NCBI RefSeq assembly: GCF_015752045.1
Contig: NZ_JADOUS010000006.1
Span: 1-64,000 of the forward strand
Direction of reading: 5' to 3'
DNA from: Arthrobacter_D sp015752045
Lineage (GTDB): Bacteria > Actinomycetota > Actinomycetes > Actinomycetales > Micrococcaceae
DNA length: 64,000 nucleotides
Shown piece by piece: positions 11,242-19,570 of the stretch. The notes under the pieces were generated by a model, which did no database searches, was not told the DNA's origin, and was given only the letters and a program-made list of their open reading frames with translations. Position 1 is the stretch's first letter; each line of letters starts with the position of its first letter. Made by a program: the position numbers and the translations under genes.

Positions 11242-12375
11242 ATGAGCGAGCAGAGCAAGCACACGGCCCTGTACACCCAGCACGAGGCGCACGGGGCGTC
11301 CTTCACCGACTTCGGCGGGTGGCAGATGCCGCTGAAGTACCGGAGCGAACTCGAGGAGCACCACACGGTCCGCCGGGCCGCCGGCCTCTTCGACCTGTCC
11401 CACATGGGTGAGGTGCTCGTCAGCGGCCCCCAGGCCGCCGCGTTCCTCAACCACGCCCTGGTCAGCAACCTCGCGGTGATCGCCGTCGGCAAGGCCAAGT
11501 ACTCCCTGATCTGCAACGCCGAGGGCGGGGTGATCGACGACCTCATCACGTACCGGCTCGCCGAGGACTCCTTCCTCGTGGTGCCCAACGCCTCCAACGC
11601 GGGCGTCGTCGCCGAACAGCTCCGCCGGCGCGCCGCGGGCTTCGACGTCGCCGTCGAGGACCAGTCCGACACCACGGCCCTCATCGCCGTGCAGGGCCCC
11701 ACCGCCGAAGCGGTCCTCCTCGACCTGGCCCGCCCCGAGGACGCGGGGACCATCCGCGACCTGAAGTACTACGCGGCCGTGGAGCTCGAGCTGGCGGGCC
11801 TCCCGGTCCTGCTGGCCCGCACGGGCTACACCGGCGAGGACGGCTTCGAGATCTTCATCGGCAACAGCTTCGCGGTGCGCCTGTGGGACGCAGCCCTGCA
11901 GGCCGGGAGTGCCCACGGGCTCCTGCCCTGCGGCCTGGCCGCCCGCGACTCGCTCCGGCTGGAGGCGGGCATGCCGCTGTACGGGAATGAACTCGGCCTC
12001 GACACCAACCCCTTCGAGGCCGGCCTCGGCCCCGTGGTCAGCACCAAGAAGGCCGACGACTTCGTGGGCCGCGCCGTGCTCGAACCCTTCAAGGCCGTCG
12101 AGCCCGCGCGGCGCCTCGTGGGTCTGCGCGCCGTCGGACGCCGGTCCGCCCGTGCCGGGTACGACGTCGTCGTGGACGGGACCGCCGTCGGCACCGTCAC
12201 GTCGGGGCTGCCCAGCCCCACCCTCGGCTACCCGATCGCCCTCGCCTACGTGGACGCCGCATTCGCCGCGATCGGCACCGAGGTGCAGGTGGACCTCCGT
12301 GGCCGCCCGGAACCCTTCACCGTGATCCCCACGCCCTTCTACCGGCGCGAGAAGCCCGCCGGTACCACGCCGTGA
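11242..12375 (+). CDS. gcvT: Aminomethyltransferase, T-protein of the glycine cleavage system
   Basis: A 377-residue protein that transfers the methylene group from the GcvH aminomethyl arm to tetrahydrofolate, releasing ammonia. Family blocks include FGGWQMPLKY near residue 25, FDLSHMGEV, ARTGYTGEDGFEIF and LRLEAGMPLYGNEL. It starts 15 bp after gcvP ends. Its stop codon overlaps the GTG start of sdaA in a GTGA junction, so the H-protein gene that often follows gcvT is absent here and must be elsewhere. Confidence 0.96.
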   Translation: MSEQSKHTALYTQHEAHGASFTDFGGWQMPLKYRSELEEHHTVRRAAGLFDLSHMGEVLVSGPQAAAFLNHALVSNLAVIAVGKAKYSLICNAEGGVIDDLITYRLAEDSFLVVPNASNAGVVAEQLRRRAAGFDVAVEDQSDTTALIAVQGPTAEAVLLDLARPEDAGTIRDLKYYAAVELELAGLPVLLARTGYTGEDGFEIFIGNSFAVRLWDAALQAGSAHGLLPCGLAARDSLRLEAGMPLYGNELGLDTNPFEAGLGPVVSTKKADDFVGRAVLEPFKAVEPARRLVGLRAVGRRSARAGYDVVVDGTAVGTVTSGLPSPTLGYPIALAYVDAAFAAIGTEVQVDLRGRPEPFTVIPTPFYRREKPAGTTP

Positions 12376-13745
12376 CCATCAGCGCCTTCGACCTCTTCAA
12401 GATCGGCATCGGCCCCTCCAGCTCGCACACCGGCGGACCGATGACCGCCGCCTACCTCTTCACCGACCTGCTGGCCGCGAAGGGTGTGCGGGCCGATGTG
12501 CAGCGCGTCCAGGTGGACCTCTTCGGCTCCCTCGGCGTCACCGGCCACGGCCACGGCACGGTGAAGGCCGTGCTGCTGGGCCTGGAGGGGGACCAGCCGC
12601 ACCTCGTGGACCCCACCTCGGCCGATGCCCGTGTGGCGTACATCGGCGAGTGCCGGTCGCTCAACCTCGGGGGGGAGCGCCGGATCGCTTTCGACCCGGA
12701 GACGGACGTGCTGCTGCACCGCGGCCAGCGCCTCGACTATCACACCAATGGCATGCGCTTCTCGGCATACACAGCCGACGGCGGACTCATCCTCACAAGA
12801 GAATATTTCTCGGTGGGGGGCGGGTTCGTCCTGGACGAGGACGAGATCGGCGCCGAGACGGCGGTCCTGCAGCCCGTCCCGGTGTCCCACCCGTTCGACA
12901 CCGCCGACCAGCTCGTGGACCTCTGCCGGCGCACCGGCTGGTCCTTCTCCGACGTCGTCCTCGCCAATGAACTGTCCTGGCGCTCGGAGGCCGAGGTCCG
13001 GCAGGGACTGCTCGCCATCTGGGCGGTCATGCAGGACACCATCCGCCGGGGCACGACGACGGGCGGCATCCTGCCCGGCGGCCTGAGCGTCCGACGCCGG
13101 GCGGAGCGGCAGCGGCAGCTGCTCGAGAAGGCCGACGATCCGACCGACCGCCTCGGCACCATGGAATGGGTCACGCTCTTCGCGCTGGCCGTCAACGAGG
13201 AGAACGCAGCGGGCGGGCGCGTGGTCACCGCGCCGACCAACGGGGCCGCCGGCATCATCCCGGCGGTCCTGAAGTACTACGTGGACTTCGTCCCGGGGGC
13301 CGACGAGGACGGCGTGGTCCGCTTCCTGCTCGCGGCGACCGCCATCGGCACCCTGTTCAAGAAGAACGCGTCGATCTCCGGCGCGGAGGTGGGCTGCCAG
13401 GGCGAGGTCGGTTCGGCATGCGCCATGGCCGCCGGAGCGCTGGCCGAGGTGCTCGGCGGCACCCCGGAACAGGTGGAGAACGCCGCCGAGATCGGGATCG
13501 AGCACAACCTCGGGTTGACCTGCGACCCCGTGGGCGGGCTCGTGCAGATCCCGTGCATCGAACGGAACGCCGTCGGGGCGATGAAGGCCATCACGGCCGC
13601 ACGGATGGCCGTGCGCGGGGACGGCCAGCACCACGTCTCGCTCGACGTCGCCATCAAGACCATGCGCGACACCGGCGCGGACATGATGGACAAGTACAAG
13701 GAGACAGCGCGCGGCGGCCTGGCCCTGAACGTCGTGGAGTGCTGA
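12372..13745 (+). CDS. sdaA: L-serine ammonia-lyase (single-chain, iron-sulfur)
   Basis: A 457-residue protein that deaminates L-serine to pyruvate and ammonia. The N-terminal beta domain contains the signature GIGPSSSHTGGP from about residue 13. The catalytic alpha domain carries three cysteines, C342 (GCQGEVG), C384 (LTCDPVGG) and C395 (IPCIERN), that match in spacing the [4Fe-4S] ligands of type II serine dehydratases. The GTG start overlaps the gcvT stop by four bases. With gcvPT and the riboswitch it forms a glycine-serine catabolic unit, draining serine made when glycine is plentiful. Confidence 0.95.
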   Translation: MTISAFDLFKIGIGPSSSHTGGPMTAAYLFTDLLAAKGVRADVQRVQVDLFGSLGVTGHGHGTVKAVLLGLEGDQPHLVDPTSADARVAYIGECRSLNLGGERRIAFDPETDVLLHRGQRLDYHTNGMRFSAYTADGGLILTREYFSVGGGFVLDEDEIGAETAVLQPVPVSHPFDTADQLVDLCRRTGWSFSDVVLANELSWRSEAEVRQGLLAIWAVMQDTIRRGTTTGGILPGGLSVRRRAERQRQLLEKADDPTDRLGTMEWVTLFALAVNEENAAGGRVVTAPTNGAAGIIPAVLKYYVDFVPGADEDGVVRFLLAATAIGTLFKKNASISGAEVGCQGEVGSACAMAAGALAEVLGGTPEQVENAAEIGIEHNLGLTCDPVGGLVQIPCIERNAVGAMKAITAARMAVRGDGQHHVSLDVAIKTMRDTGADMMDKYKETARGGLALNVVEC

Positions 13746-14555
13746 GTGCTCGCGCCTGACCTCCCGGTCCGCGTCGAGGTCATCCCCGGCGACGGCCTCG
13801 AGGAGCGGCTCCGGGTGCACCTGCCCGCACCCGCCGTCGTCACCGTGACCTGTCTGCCGCACCACGGCCCGGGCGAGGCCGTGGACACCGCCGCGCGGCT
13901 CGCGGAGGCGGGGTACACCGCCATCCCGCACCTGGCCGCACGCTCCGTGGCGAGTCGGCCCGAACTCGCCGGGCATGTCACGCGGTGCATGGATGCGGGC
14001 ATCAGGGACGTCTTCGTGGTCGGCGGGGACGCTGCCGACGCCGCGGGACCCTATGCCTGGAGCGGTGCGCTCATGGAGGACATCGCGGAACTCTCCGGCG
14101 GCACGCTGCGCCTGGGCATCGCGGTCTACCCCGAGGGGCACCCGGCCACCACGGACCAGGAACTCACGAGGACGCTGCTCGCGAAGCAGGTCCTGGCGTC
14201 CTGGTGCGTCACCCAGCTCTGTTTCTCCCCGGACACCCTGCGCGCCTACGTGGCGCGCCTGCGGGGTGACGGGATCACCCTGCCGGTCTGGGCCGGTATC
14301 CCCGGGCCGGTCCGCATCAGCCGCCTGATCCGGCTGGCCGGCACGATCGGCGTCGGACAGTCGATCGGCTTCCTCAGGCGTTCCGCCGGTGGAGCGGACA
14401 CCGGGTCCGTGGTCCGGCAGTTGCTGTCCTCAGCGTCCTACGATCCGGCGCCGCTGGTGGCCGCGCTCGACGGCGCAGGCTACGAGGGGGTGCACCTGTA
14501 CAGCTTCAACGACTTCGCCCGGCTCTCGGGGTCAGGGATGGCGCGGCTCGGGTGA
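13746..14555 (+). CDS. Methylenetetrahydrofolate reductase-like protein (MetF family)
   Basis: A 269-residue TIM-barrel protein resembling a short MetF. Visible blocks are VVTVTCLPHH, TAIPHLAARSVA, the DAGIRDVFVVGGDA block that corresponds to the folate/FAD loop of MetF (usual RGDP is replaced by GGDA), and a C-terminal VWAGIPGPV strand. The GTG start abuts the sdaA stop with no gap, so it is the last gene of the riboswitch-led operon. It may reduce or salvage the C1-folate produced by GcvT. The altered GGDA loop leaves substrate and cofactor open. A hairpin terminator follows. Confidence 0.75.
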   Translation: MLAPDLPVRVEVIPGDGLEERLRVHLPAPAVVTVTCLPHHGPGEAVDTAARLAEAGYTAIPHLAARSVASRPELAGHVTRCMDAGIRDVFVVGGDAADAAGPYAWSGALMEDIAELSGGTLRLGIAVYPEGHPATTDQELTRTLLAKQVLASWCVTQLCFSPDTLRAYVARLRGDGITLPVWAGIPGPVRISRLIRLAGTIGVGQSIGFLRRSAGGADTGSVVRQLLSSASYDPAPLVAALDGAGYEGVHLYSFNDFARLSGSGMARLG

Positions 14556-14567
14556 GCAGGCGTGATG

Positions 14568-14589
14568 GTCAGGGCCGAAGGGCCCTGAC
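14568..14589 (+). terminator. Hairpin downstream of the glycine operon
   Basis: GTCAGGGCC, a GAAG tetraloop and GGCCCTGAC form a perfect 9-bp stem 13 bp after the stop of the MetF-like gene. It is not followed by a long T-run, as is common in GC-rich actinobacteria. Confidence 0.6.
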
Positions 14590-14710
14590 GGGTTCGTCGG
14601 CGCCAGGCAGTCCCGCCAGGTGAGCACGACGTCATGATCTGCCCGGTCAGGGTGGTCCCTCCCGATCGGTTGTGCCGGGGTCGGAGCGGCGATCCGTCCC
14701 GACACGCGAC

Positions 14711-14738
14711 GAGCGACCGCCCGGTCGGGCGGTCGCTC
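14711..14738 (-). terminator. Hairpin downstream of the first marR-type gene
   Basis: A perfect 12-bp stem (GAGCGACCGCCC and its reverse complement) with a GGTC loop lies 32 bp beyond the stop of the minus-strand MarR gene. With the preceding hairpin it separates two convergent units. Confidence 0.55.
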
Positions 14739-14769
14739 TGGGAGGTGGCAGGTCCGACGTCGGTCGGGG

Positions 14770-15213
14770 TCAGACCGCGGCCGCGGCCGGCTTCTGCCGC
14801 TGCGGGGCGAGTTCGCCGATGATGCCGCGCAGGAGCCTGCGGAGTTCGAACGACTCCAGCCCCTCACCGATCATCAGCGTGCGCTCGATGTCCTCGGCCT
14901 TCGCGAGCGCCTCGACGCCGGCCTGGGTGATCGTGATGCGCTGGCTCCTGCGGTCGACGCTGTCACGGATGCGGGAGATGAACCCCTGCCGCTCGAGCTT
15001 CTCGATCGTCTTGCCGATCGTCTGCGCCTGGACATGGACGGCGAGCGCGAGCTTGGCACCCGTCATGGTGCCCATGCGGGACAGGACGCCGAGGGTGGTG
15101 TAGCCGGCATGGGTGATCCCGATGTCGAGCAGCCTCTCGTTCCACGCGTGGTCCACGAGACGGGCGGCGGTGGTGAGCAGGCGGCTGGTCGACCACTCTT
15201 CCAGTTCAGACAT
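14770..15213 (-). CDS. MarR-family transcriptional regulator (paralog A)
   Basis: A 147-residue winged-helix regulator. Residues about 55-115 hold the DNA-binding region: recognition helix VHVQAQTIGKTIEKLERQGF followed by the DRRSQRI wing. GGAGG thirteen bases upstream supports the ATG at 15213. It is very similar along its length to the protein at 35149-35571; both start ELxxWSTSRLLTTAAR, so they are recent paralogs. Ligand unknown. Confidence 0.9.
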   Translation of the reverse strand: MSELEEWSTSRLLTTAARLVDHAWNERLLDIGITHAGYTTLGVLSRMGTMTGAKLALAVHVQAQTIGKTIEKLERQGFISRIRDSVDRRSQRITITQAGVEALAKAEDIERTLMIGEGLESFELRRLLRGIIGELAPQRQKPAAAAV

Positions 15214-15388
15214 GCAATCTCCTCCCGAAGATCTGGGGACGCCCTGCCGGTGCTGATCGGCGCCGACCAGGCGTGGTGTCGTCGCAGCCGACCGGTGGTG
15301 GGGGACGGGATCGACTGCAGTAGCTCCACTATGCGCTTCGATCTTCAAGTTTTCCCGTCGCCCCGTCCGAAGCTTCCGGCAAGAAAGC

Positions 15389-16159
15389 CTAGGAAGGGAG
15401 GGCGGTGCGCCTGCTGAACGCCACGATCTCGGCCGCCACCCGGGCCGCAGCGGAGTGCTGCACCACGTGCGGCTGACCGGCGATCTCGACCAGGACGCCG
15501 TCCCGTGCGCGCGTCACGAGCTCCCTGCACCACCGGTCCCGCGCCACGAGGTCCCTGCTGCCCCGCACCACCAGGACCGGACACCGGAGGCGCTCGACGG
15601 CGCGCTCCAGGGGGTAGTCCATCATCGGCCGGAGCTGGCGGAGGTACCAGCGCGTCCCGGTCTGCAGGTAGTCGCCGAGGACGATCCGATTGGCGGACGC
15701 GCTCTCGCGGAGCATGTCATGGGCGAGGGAGACGGCCTGCTGGGGGACGGTGCGGCGCAGCCGGTCCACCACCGGCCCGATCAGGACGAGGCGCTCGGCC
15801 AGGGCCGGTGACTGCAGGGCGGCCTCCGTGACGAACTGCACCCCCATCGAGTGCCCCACCAGGGTGCAGGGCCCGGTCCCGAGCACCCCGAGCGCTTCGA
15901 CCATCAGCGCGGCATGGTCCTCGACGGTGAGCTGGATCCGGGGCCGCGGACCCGGGCCGTAACCGGGAAGGTCCACGGTGTGCACCACGGCGTCGGCCGC
16001 CAGTCCGGCCCGCAGCCGGTCGAGGTAGCGGTGGGTCATGCCGAGTCCGTGCACGAGGACATAGGGGCTGCGCGGGGAGACGGCGGACCCTGGACCCGGG
16101 GTGGTGCGGAGGTGGAGGGTGAAGCCGCCCACCCGAACCGTACGGAGTGTCGGCTGCAT
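15389..16159 (-). CDS. Alpha/beta-fold hydrolase
   Basis: A 256-residue hydrolase with oxyanion-hole block LVHGLGMTHRY (residues 35-45), nucleophile elbow GHSMG with S104, an acid near VVRGSRD and a C-terminal histidine in GQPHVVQ. No signal peptide, so it is probably cytoplasmic. Substrate unknown; esterase-like enzymes of this size are often general carboxylesterases. It diverges from the OmpR-type gene at 16261 across 101 bp. Confidence 0.85.
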   Translation of the reverse strand: MQPTLRTVRVGGFTLHLRTTPGPGSAVSPRSPYVLVHGLGMTHRYLDRLRAGLAADAVVHTVDLPGYGPGPRPRIQLTVEDHAALMVEALGVLGTGPCTLVGHSMGVQFVTEAALQSPALAERLVLIGPVVDRLRRTVPQQAVSLAHDMLRESASANRIVLGDYLQTGTRWYLRQLRPMMDYPLERAVERLRCPVLVVRGSRDLVARDRWCRELVTRARDGVLVEIAGQPHVVQHSAAARVAAEIVAFSRRTALPS

Positions 16160-16260
16160 CCGGGCAGTTTACGGGCACCCCTCAACTTCTCCTCATGTTT
16201 TACTCATGGGAGGATCAACTCCGCCGCCCGGGGAGCGGCATTGTGTGGAAGTCTTGTCCC

Positions 16261-16986
16261 ATGTCCATCCCCACGTCGCAGCGCTCCGCGCTCATCGTCG
16301 AGGATGATCCGGATATCCGGGAATTGCTGGCCACGACCCTGCGCATGAACGGATTCACGGTCATCGAAGCGTCCACGGGGCTCGAGGGCCTGGCCGCCCT
16401 GAAGGAGCACCGCCCCGACCTCATCACCCTCGACCTGAACCTGCCGGACCTCGACGGCGTCGAGGTGTGCCGCCAGAGCCGGGCCGTCACCGATGCGTAC
16501 ATCGTGATGGTGACCGCCCGGCAGGACGAGATCGACCGGCTGATCGGCCTGGAGATCGGGGCTGACGACTTCATCGGGAAACCGTTCAGCCCCCGGGAGT
16601 TCTCTGCGCGCGTGTCGGCGATGTTCCGCCGCCCCCGCACCGCACAGCCGCAGCAGCCCGACGTGGCGGGTGACGACCTGCTGCGGCACGACGACCTCGT
16701 CATGGACGTGGAAGGGCGCATGGTGACCCTGGGCGGCCGGGAGCTGGCGCTGACCCGCATCGAGTTCGACCTGCTCGAGACGCTCCTCAGCGGCGCGCAG
16801 CGTGTCTGGACGCGGGAGGCGCTCCTCGACCGCGTGTGGGGGGACGGCTGGAGCCAGGACCACCACCTGGTCGAGGTGCACATCCGCAACCTGCGCAAGA
16901 AACTGGGCGAGGACACGACCAACCCCCGCTTCATCCGCACCGTCCGCGGCGTCGGGTACCGGATGATGCCTGCCTCCACGAACTGA
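16261..16986 (+). CDS. OmpR-family response regulator (orphan, paralog B)
   Basis: A 241-residue regulator with acidic pocket E14-D15-D16, phospho-acceptor D58 (ITLDLNLPD), the switch lysine in ADDFIGKPFSPRE and a winged-helix domain ending RFIRTVRGVGYRM. It matches the regulator at 4371-5156 closely through receiver and effector, differing mainly in a shorter linker. As there, no histidine kinase is adjacent. Identical output-helix residues (HLVEVHIRNLRKKLGED) suggest both may bind overlapping sites. Confidence 0.9.
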   Translation: MSIPTSQRSALIVEDDPDIRELLATTLRMNGFTVIEASTGLEGLAALKEHRPDLITLDLNLPDLDGVEVCRQSRAVTDAYIVMVTARQDEIDRLIGLEIGADDFIGKPFSPREFSARVSAMFRRPRTAQPQQPDVAGDDLLRHDDLVMDVEGRMVTLGGRELALTRIEFDLLETLLSGAQRVWTREALLDRVWGDGWSQDHHLVEVHIRNLRKKLGEDTTNPRFIRTVRGVGYRMMPASTN

Positions 16987-17037
16987 GTCCCGGGCCGGGG
17001 GACGACGTGCGCATCATGCGCGGAGAGGGCGCGGGTC

Positions 17038-18408
17038 CTACGGGGCGAGCGGGCGTGCGGTTCGTACGGCGGAGACGACGTCGAGGATCCCTCGAGCGGC
17101 CGCAGCCGCGTCCTCCTGATCGGCGACGAACGACTGGTGCGTCGCCCCGTCGATGACGCGGTGCAGGCTATCGGTCGACAGTGAGGCGAGGGCATCCTGT
17201 GAAGCGGCCCAGCCCGGTGCGTTCCCAGTGCCCGCGGTCAGGACGATCAGCGGCCTGTCGTCGAACGTCCCCAGGGCCGCAGCCTCCTGCACCGATGATC
17301 CCGCCTGGACGTACTCGTCGACCGTGCTCCGGAAGTGGTCGGATGTCACGCCCAGCAACCCGCCGATACCGAGCCGTGCTGCGACCGAGCCCAGTGCGGA
17401 GACACGCTCCAGCGTGTCCCGGGACCCGGCGTCGGGAGTGTGATGTGCTGACTCCGTTCCCGTGGCAGACGCCGGCGCGGTCGAGTCCACCAGGACCAAC
17501 CCGGCGACGTCCGCGGGGTACATGGCAGTGAACGTGAGCGCGTAGAGGCCGCCGAATGAGTGTCCTGCCAGGACGTACGGGCCGGGTTCGTCCCCGCGCT
17601 GCAGCAGGGTGTGGAGGTCGGTCGCGATCTGCGCAGCGTCCTGCGGCGTGTCCCCGGCATCCACCGGATCACTCGACCCACGACCTGCCCGGTCGTAGAT
17701 GCACACCCGGGTGTCTCGGGCCACGGCCGGTGCCATCAATCCGAGGTCGGACCTCATCCCGCCTCCGCCCGGTTCGATCACCACGGTGGGACTGCCTGAG
17801 CCGGTGCGGTCCAGGTACAGGCGGTGTCCGCCGACATCGATCAACCGGCCCTCTCCTGCAGGGGCGACGGTGTCCGCGGCACCGCGCACCGTTTCGAAGC
17901 CGCTGCCCAGTGACGCCAGTACCAGCGTCGCGATGACCGGGTAGACCAGGACGCGCGTGCTGCGGCTGGGAAGCTGCCGATGGGCCCGGGCGGCCATCCG
18001 GACGGCTGATGCCAGTGCGGCTGGAGGCCACACCCAGGCGAGCACTTCCTGCATCGGGGAACCGAACGCCACCAGAAGGAATCCGCTCAGTCCCATGAAG
18101 ACTGCTGGAGCTACAGCCCACCTCTGCGGCTGATCGGTGAAACGCACCGACAGGATAGCCACCATGGCCCATCCCAGGGCGAGTCCCATCAGGATGGCCC
18201 CGGTCACGCCGCTCTCGGTTGCCGGGATGAACGGGGCGGCGGTCAGCAGGAGTGCGGCCAGGACCCCGGTGACCCACGAACCGGCGATCAGCCATGTGAG
18301 ATGCCCTTTCCGCGAAGGGCTCGCGCCGGGGGAGGCATCCTGGCCGTCGGGCGTACGGCTCGTGGGGGTGGCAGCCGTTGTCTTCCTGCCCGCCGGAAAG
18401 ATTGTCAT
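17038..18408 (-). CDS. Membrane-anchored alpha/beta hydrolase
   Basis: A 456-residue protein with two parts. Residues about 40-180 contain four to five hydrophobic segments (WLIAGSWVTGVLAALLL, GAILMGLALGWAMVAIL and others). The C-terminal part is an alpha/beta hydrolase with IEPGGGGMRSDLG as oxyanion region, YDRAGRGSSDP, nucleophile elbow GHSFGG and C-terminal histidine in DGATHQSF. Topology likely places the hydrolase outside, but this is not certain. The ATG at 18408 was chosen; a GTG at 18414 is also possible. It diverges from a GlxA/AraC-type regulator at 102 bp, a possible controller. Confidence 0.8.
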   Translation of the reverse strand: MTIFPAGRKTTAATPTSRTPDGQDASPGASPSRKGHLTWLIAGSWVTGVLAALLLTAAPFIPATESGVTGAILMGLALGWAMVAILSVRFTDQPQRWAVAPAVFMGLSGFLLVAFGSPMQEVLAWVWPPAALASAVRMAARAHRQLPSRSTRVLVYPVIATLVLASLGSGFETVRGAADTVAPAGEGRLIDVGGHRLYLDRTGSGSPTVVIEPGGGGMRSDLGLMAPAVARDTRVCIYDRAGRGSSDPVDAGDTPQDAAQIATDLHTLLQRGDEPGPYVLAGHSFGGLYALTFTAMYPADVAGLVLVDSTAPASATGTESAHHTPDAGSRDTLERVSALGSVAARLGIGGLLGVTSDHFRSTVDEYVQAGSSVQEAAALGTFDDRPLIVLTAGTGNAPGWAASQDALASLSTDSLHRVIDGATHQSFVADQEDAAAAARGILDVVSAVRTARPLAP

Positions 18409-18509
18409 GCGCACATGCTGTCACCCGGCGGTAGCCGGATTGCATGGCAAAAAAGCCGTGGATGGAAAGGATCCTGCCCACCCGGCGGCTTGGTGAGTAC
18501 AGTGGCCCC

Positions 18510-19463
18510 ATGCACCGAGTGGTGGCCCTGGCACTGCCAGACGTGGTCGCTTTCGACCTCGCCATCCCAGCGCAGGTCTTCGGCCACGAAGATGAACGGA
18601 AACGGTACTCGTTCCGGGTGTGTGCGGCCGAGCCCGGCCTCGTGCCGTCGACCTCCGGGTATTCCATTGTGGCCGCTGACGGCCTGGACGCCCTGCGGTC
18701 CGCAGACACCGTCGTGGTGCCGGGCTACGCACCGCTCCACGATCCGCCCACCGAGGTCTGCGCGGCTCTGCGCCAGGCGGCGGTTCGCGGAACCCGCGTC
18801 GTGTCCGTGTGTACCGGCGCCTTCGCTCTTGCTGCCGCAGGTCTCCTGGACGGCAAGCGGGCAACCACGCACTGGAAGAACGCCGAACGCCTCCAGACCC
18901 TCTACCCGGGCATCACCGTCGACGCGGATGTCCTGTACATCGACCACGGCAGCGTCAGCACCAGCGCCGGGGTCGCAGCAGGCATCGACCTCTGCCTGCA
19001 TCTGGTCCGCAAGGACTATGGAACCGAGGCGGCCAACAGCATTGCACGACGAATGGTCGTAGCCCCGCACCGGGAAGGGGGCCAGGCCCAGTTCATGGAC
19101 CGTGCGGTCGCCGCACCCCTGGCCCTCTTCACCGACACCTGTATCTGGGCCACGCAGAACCTGGCCGAACCGCTCACCGTGGGCGACATGGCCGCCCACG
19201 CCGGATGGGCACCCGGAAGCTTCACCCGGAAATTCGCGGCCGAAGCCGGAATGACACCGCTGAGGTGGCTGAACGATCGACGTATCGCCGAAGCATGCCG
19301 ACTCCTGGAGACCACGGACTTGACCGTGCAGGCGATCGCCTCCCGGACCGGCCTGGGGACGACGGCGAACTTCCGGCTGCACTTCACCCGGAAACTCGAC
19401 ACCACGCCGTCGAGCTACCGCCACCTCTACCAAGGCAGGAACCGGCAGGCCACGCAGGCCTGA
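18510..19463 (+). CDS. GlxA-family transcriptional regulator (DJ-1/PfpI domain plus AraC HTH)
   Basis: A 317-residue protein. Residues 1-180 form a DJ-1/PfpI-like amidotransferase domain with the nucleophile-elbow cysteine in VVSVCTGAFALAAAG. Residues about 215-310 form an AraC double HTH: LTVGDMAAHAGWAPGSFTRKF, then LTVQAIASRTGLGTTANFRLHF. Such regulators often sense amines or metabolites and control the divergent or neighbouring gene. Here that is the membrane hydrolase at 17038-18408. Confidence 0.92.
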   Translation: MHRVVALALPDVVAFDLAIPAQVFGHEDERKRYSFRVCAAEPGLVPSTSGYSIVAADGLDALRSADTVVVPGYAPLHDPPTEVCAALRQAAVRGTRVVSVCTGAFALAAAGLLDGKRATTHWKNAERLQTLYPGITVDADVLYIDHGSVSTSAGVAAGIDLCLHLVRKDYGTEAANSIARRMVVAPHREGGQAQFMDRAVAAPLALFTDTCIWATQNLAEPLTVGDMAAHAGWAPGSFTRKFAAEAGMTPLRWLNDRRIAEACRLLETTDLTVQAIASRTGLGTTANFRLHFTRKLDTTPSSYRHLYQGRNRQATQA

Positions 19464-19570
19464 CCGGGTGCATCACGGTGAGTCGGCCGCCACCCGCGAC
19501 AGCACCCGCTTGAGGGCGCGGGCGAGCGTCTCCCGGACGCCGACTTGTCGCCGGATGAAACACTTGGGAC

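Noticed and set aside
12339..14141. 600-residue minus-strand open frame opposite sdaA
   Set aside because: A codon-bias shadow of sdaA and the MetF-like gene; no motifs.
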